NCBI GenBank assembly: GCA_942491185.1 | Contig: CALOAB010000012.1 | Location: 62,001-126,000, forward strand | Length of the DNA: 64,000 nucleotides | Origin: SLRI01 sp942491185 | GTDB taxonomy: Bacteria; Pseudomonadota; Alphaproteobacteria; Geminicoccales; Geminicoccaceae | Reading direction: 5' to 3' | In this document: one piece after another, positions 62,762 to 64,000 of the stretch | Position numbering within the stretch: the stretch's first letter is position 1 | How the letters are laid out: the number at the start of each line of letters is the position of its first letter | Program-made: the position numbers and the translations under genes | Notes under the pieces: generated by a model | Told to the model about the DNA's origin: nothing | What the model saw: the letters and a program-made list of their open reading frames with translations, nothing else | The model's database searches: none

Positions 62762-64000
62762 GATCGTCCTCCTCATGTGGCAGATGGCTGGCAGCGTCCT
62801 CGAGGATCACCTCGGCTGCCTTCTCGCCGACCATGTAGACGGCCGACGCAATGAAGAATCCGGGGATGCGCGGAAACACGGAGGCATCGGCGATCCGCAG
62901 CCCCCTGGTCCCGTGCACCCGGAGGCGTGAGTCGACGACGCCACCATCCTCGGCCGGGCCGATCGGACAGCTGCAAGACGCATGGTGGCCCCAGGCCTGG
63001 TCGCGGACGAAATCGGCGATCTCGGCATCCGTCTGCACCTGATCGCCCGGCACCTCCTCGGCCTCGATCAAGCCGTCGCGGCGCAAGGGCTCGGCCAGCC
63101 GGCGAACCAGCTTGACCCCCTCGACCACGGCTTCGAGGTCGCTCTCGTGGCCGTCGCTGCCTTCGTCGAAATAGTGGAAATCGATCCTCGGCGGATCGCG
63201 CGGATCGGCTGAGGCAAGCTGCACGCGACCGGCGCGGTTGGCGGTGTGCGCCTTCAGGACGGCCCAGCTCAGGTGGTTGCGGGTCTTCGCCAGATCGGCC
63301 GCATAGCCCGGATAGTAGCCGTCGAACCGGGCGAGCAGCGCCATGCAGAAGAGGTCGGGCAAGGGCTTGTCCGGCGTCGAGCGGCGGATGACACCGATGC
63401 CGGCGCCGTTGGTGGCGTAGAGCCCGGTCTTGCCGCCGTGCCACTCGTCCCACAACGCATCACCCTTGACGAACCGGGCATCCGCCATGCTCTCCCAGCT
63501 GTCGAACGCCATGCGATTGACCACCGCCACCTCGTAGCGGTCCTGCAGATTGCGGCCGACACCGTCGAGGGCGACGCGCTGCGCGATGCCGTGCCGGGCG
63601 AGCTCGGCCGCCTCGCCGATACCGGAGAGCTGCAGGAGCTGTGGTGTGTTGAAGGCGCCGCCGGCCAGAATGACCTCGCGCCGCACGCGGCGGCGTGGCG
63701 CGGCTCACCCGCCGCCTCGCTCGGCTTCGCGTGCGCACGATAGAGCCGGGCACCCTTGAGATAGTCGACCCCGACGGCCCGCCTCGTGTCGTCCAGCACG
63801 ACCCGGGTGGCCAGCGCGTCGAGCTCGACGACCAGTCGGTCAGGGTGCCGTGCCGCCACGTCGAGCACTCGCTCGCGACTGCCGACGCGGCGGTGACCGT
63901 CGGTGGTGAGCGGCGTGAAGCAGACGCCTTCGGCCGCGTCGTCGATCCTGTCGATATCGTTGGGATCGGCAGCGCTCTCCGCCAGCCAGCGCAGCCTCTG
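62751..64000 (-). CDS. GMC-family FAD oxidoreductase (N-terminus outside window), frame broken
   Basis: The 5' part lies beyond the right edge. Visible are VCFTPLTTDGHRRVGSRERVL and VVLDDTRRAVGVDYLKGARLYRAH in one frame. After a break near 63690-63700 follow REVILAGGAFNTPQLLQLSGIG (second GMC signature), then near the C-terminus the catalytic His in WGHHASCSCPIG and RIADASVFPRIPG. One missing base explains the break. The family oxidises alcohols or sugars with FAD, giving H2O2 with O2. That would suit the peroxidase and catalase-like genes downstream. Confidence 0.85.

Noticed and set aside
1..64000. tRNA, rRNA, riboswitch or complete insertion sequence
   Set aside because: I looked in the gaps and saw no cloverleaf, no ribosomal sequence, no transposase and no recognisable riboswitch core. 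No gap exceeds about 270 bases.

Overview
The window is a GC-rich stretch (roughly two thirds G+C by eye) of an alphaproteobacterial chromosome. A Rhodospirillales- or Geminicoccaceae-like organism would fit, but the order is a guess. The evidence is the gene content: a choline ABC transporter (choXWV), a malonate cluster in the rhizobial style, two TRAP transporters, a BKACE enzyme, a bactofilin and a Zur/ZnuABC module. About 55 genes are recognisable. There is no rRNA, tRNA, CRISPR array or complete insertion sequence.

Layout. 1-3.9 kb: surface and secreted proteins (an RTX protein cut by the left edge, a small lipoprotein, a NalP-like lipoprotein subtilase autotransporter). 4-8.8 kb: choX and choWV, separated by an intruding formylglycine-generating-enzyme-like gene that carries its own terminator. 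9-19 kb: housekeeping and catabolic singles (hydrolase, HerA-like ATPase, 3-hydroxybutyrate dehydrogenase, bactofilin, two DHDPS-like aldolases, MFS pump, DNA alkyltransferase, ureidoglycolate lyase-like protein, Nudix, aroE), with a MITE-like palindrome at 16.2 kb. 19.1-22.2 kb: znuA facing zur-znuC-znuB across a Zur box. 22.3-25.9 kb: SDR, carnitine-dehydrogenase-like enzyme, BKACE and DMT exporter, which suggests carnitine or related beta-hydroxy acid breakdown. 25.9-31.6 kb: two aldo/keto reductases, then a phytanoyl-CoA dioxygenase-like gene with a TRAP transporter. 31.7-32.5 kb: ArsR regulator and SRPBCC protein behind a clear operator. 32.7-41.9 kb: class III aminotransferase, SDR, M81 (MlrC) peptidase and a peptide-type ABC importer in one translationally coupled run. 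42-53 kb: less ordinary surface and envelope genes (lipoproteins, sulfotransferase, a caspase-like Sel1 protein, an HTTM-like/DCC trio, two glycosyltransferases and unknowns). 53-58.2 kb: malonate cluster (MatR-like regulator, TRAP P/Q/M, matB). 58.3-64 kb: five minus-strand genes (GMC oxidoreductase, two unknown proteins, DyP peroxidase, catalase-like haem protein) that look like one oxidative pathway of unknown substrate. This is the best candidate here for an undescribed system.

Quality warning. Nine or ten frame breaks fall inside otherwise well conserved genes (choV, the FGE-like gene, the HerA-like gene, both subunit genes dctP and dctQ of the first TRAP, the aminotransferase, a glycosyltransferase, matR twice, GMC). 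There is also one in-frame TGA, in the signal peptide of the peptide-binding protein. Most can be undone by adding or removing one base, often in a short homopolymer. Sequencing or assembly error is therefore at least as likely as decay, and the breaks should be checked before any gene is called a pseudogene.
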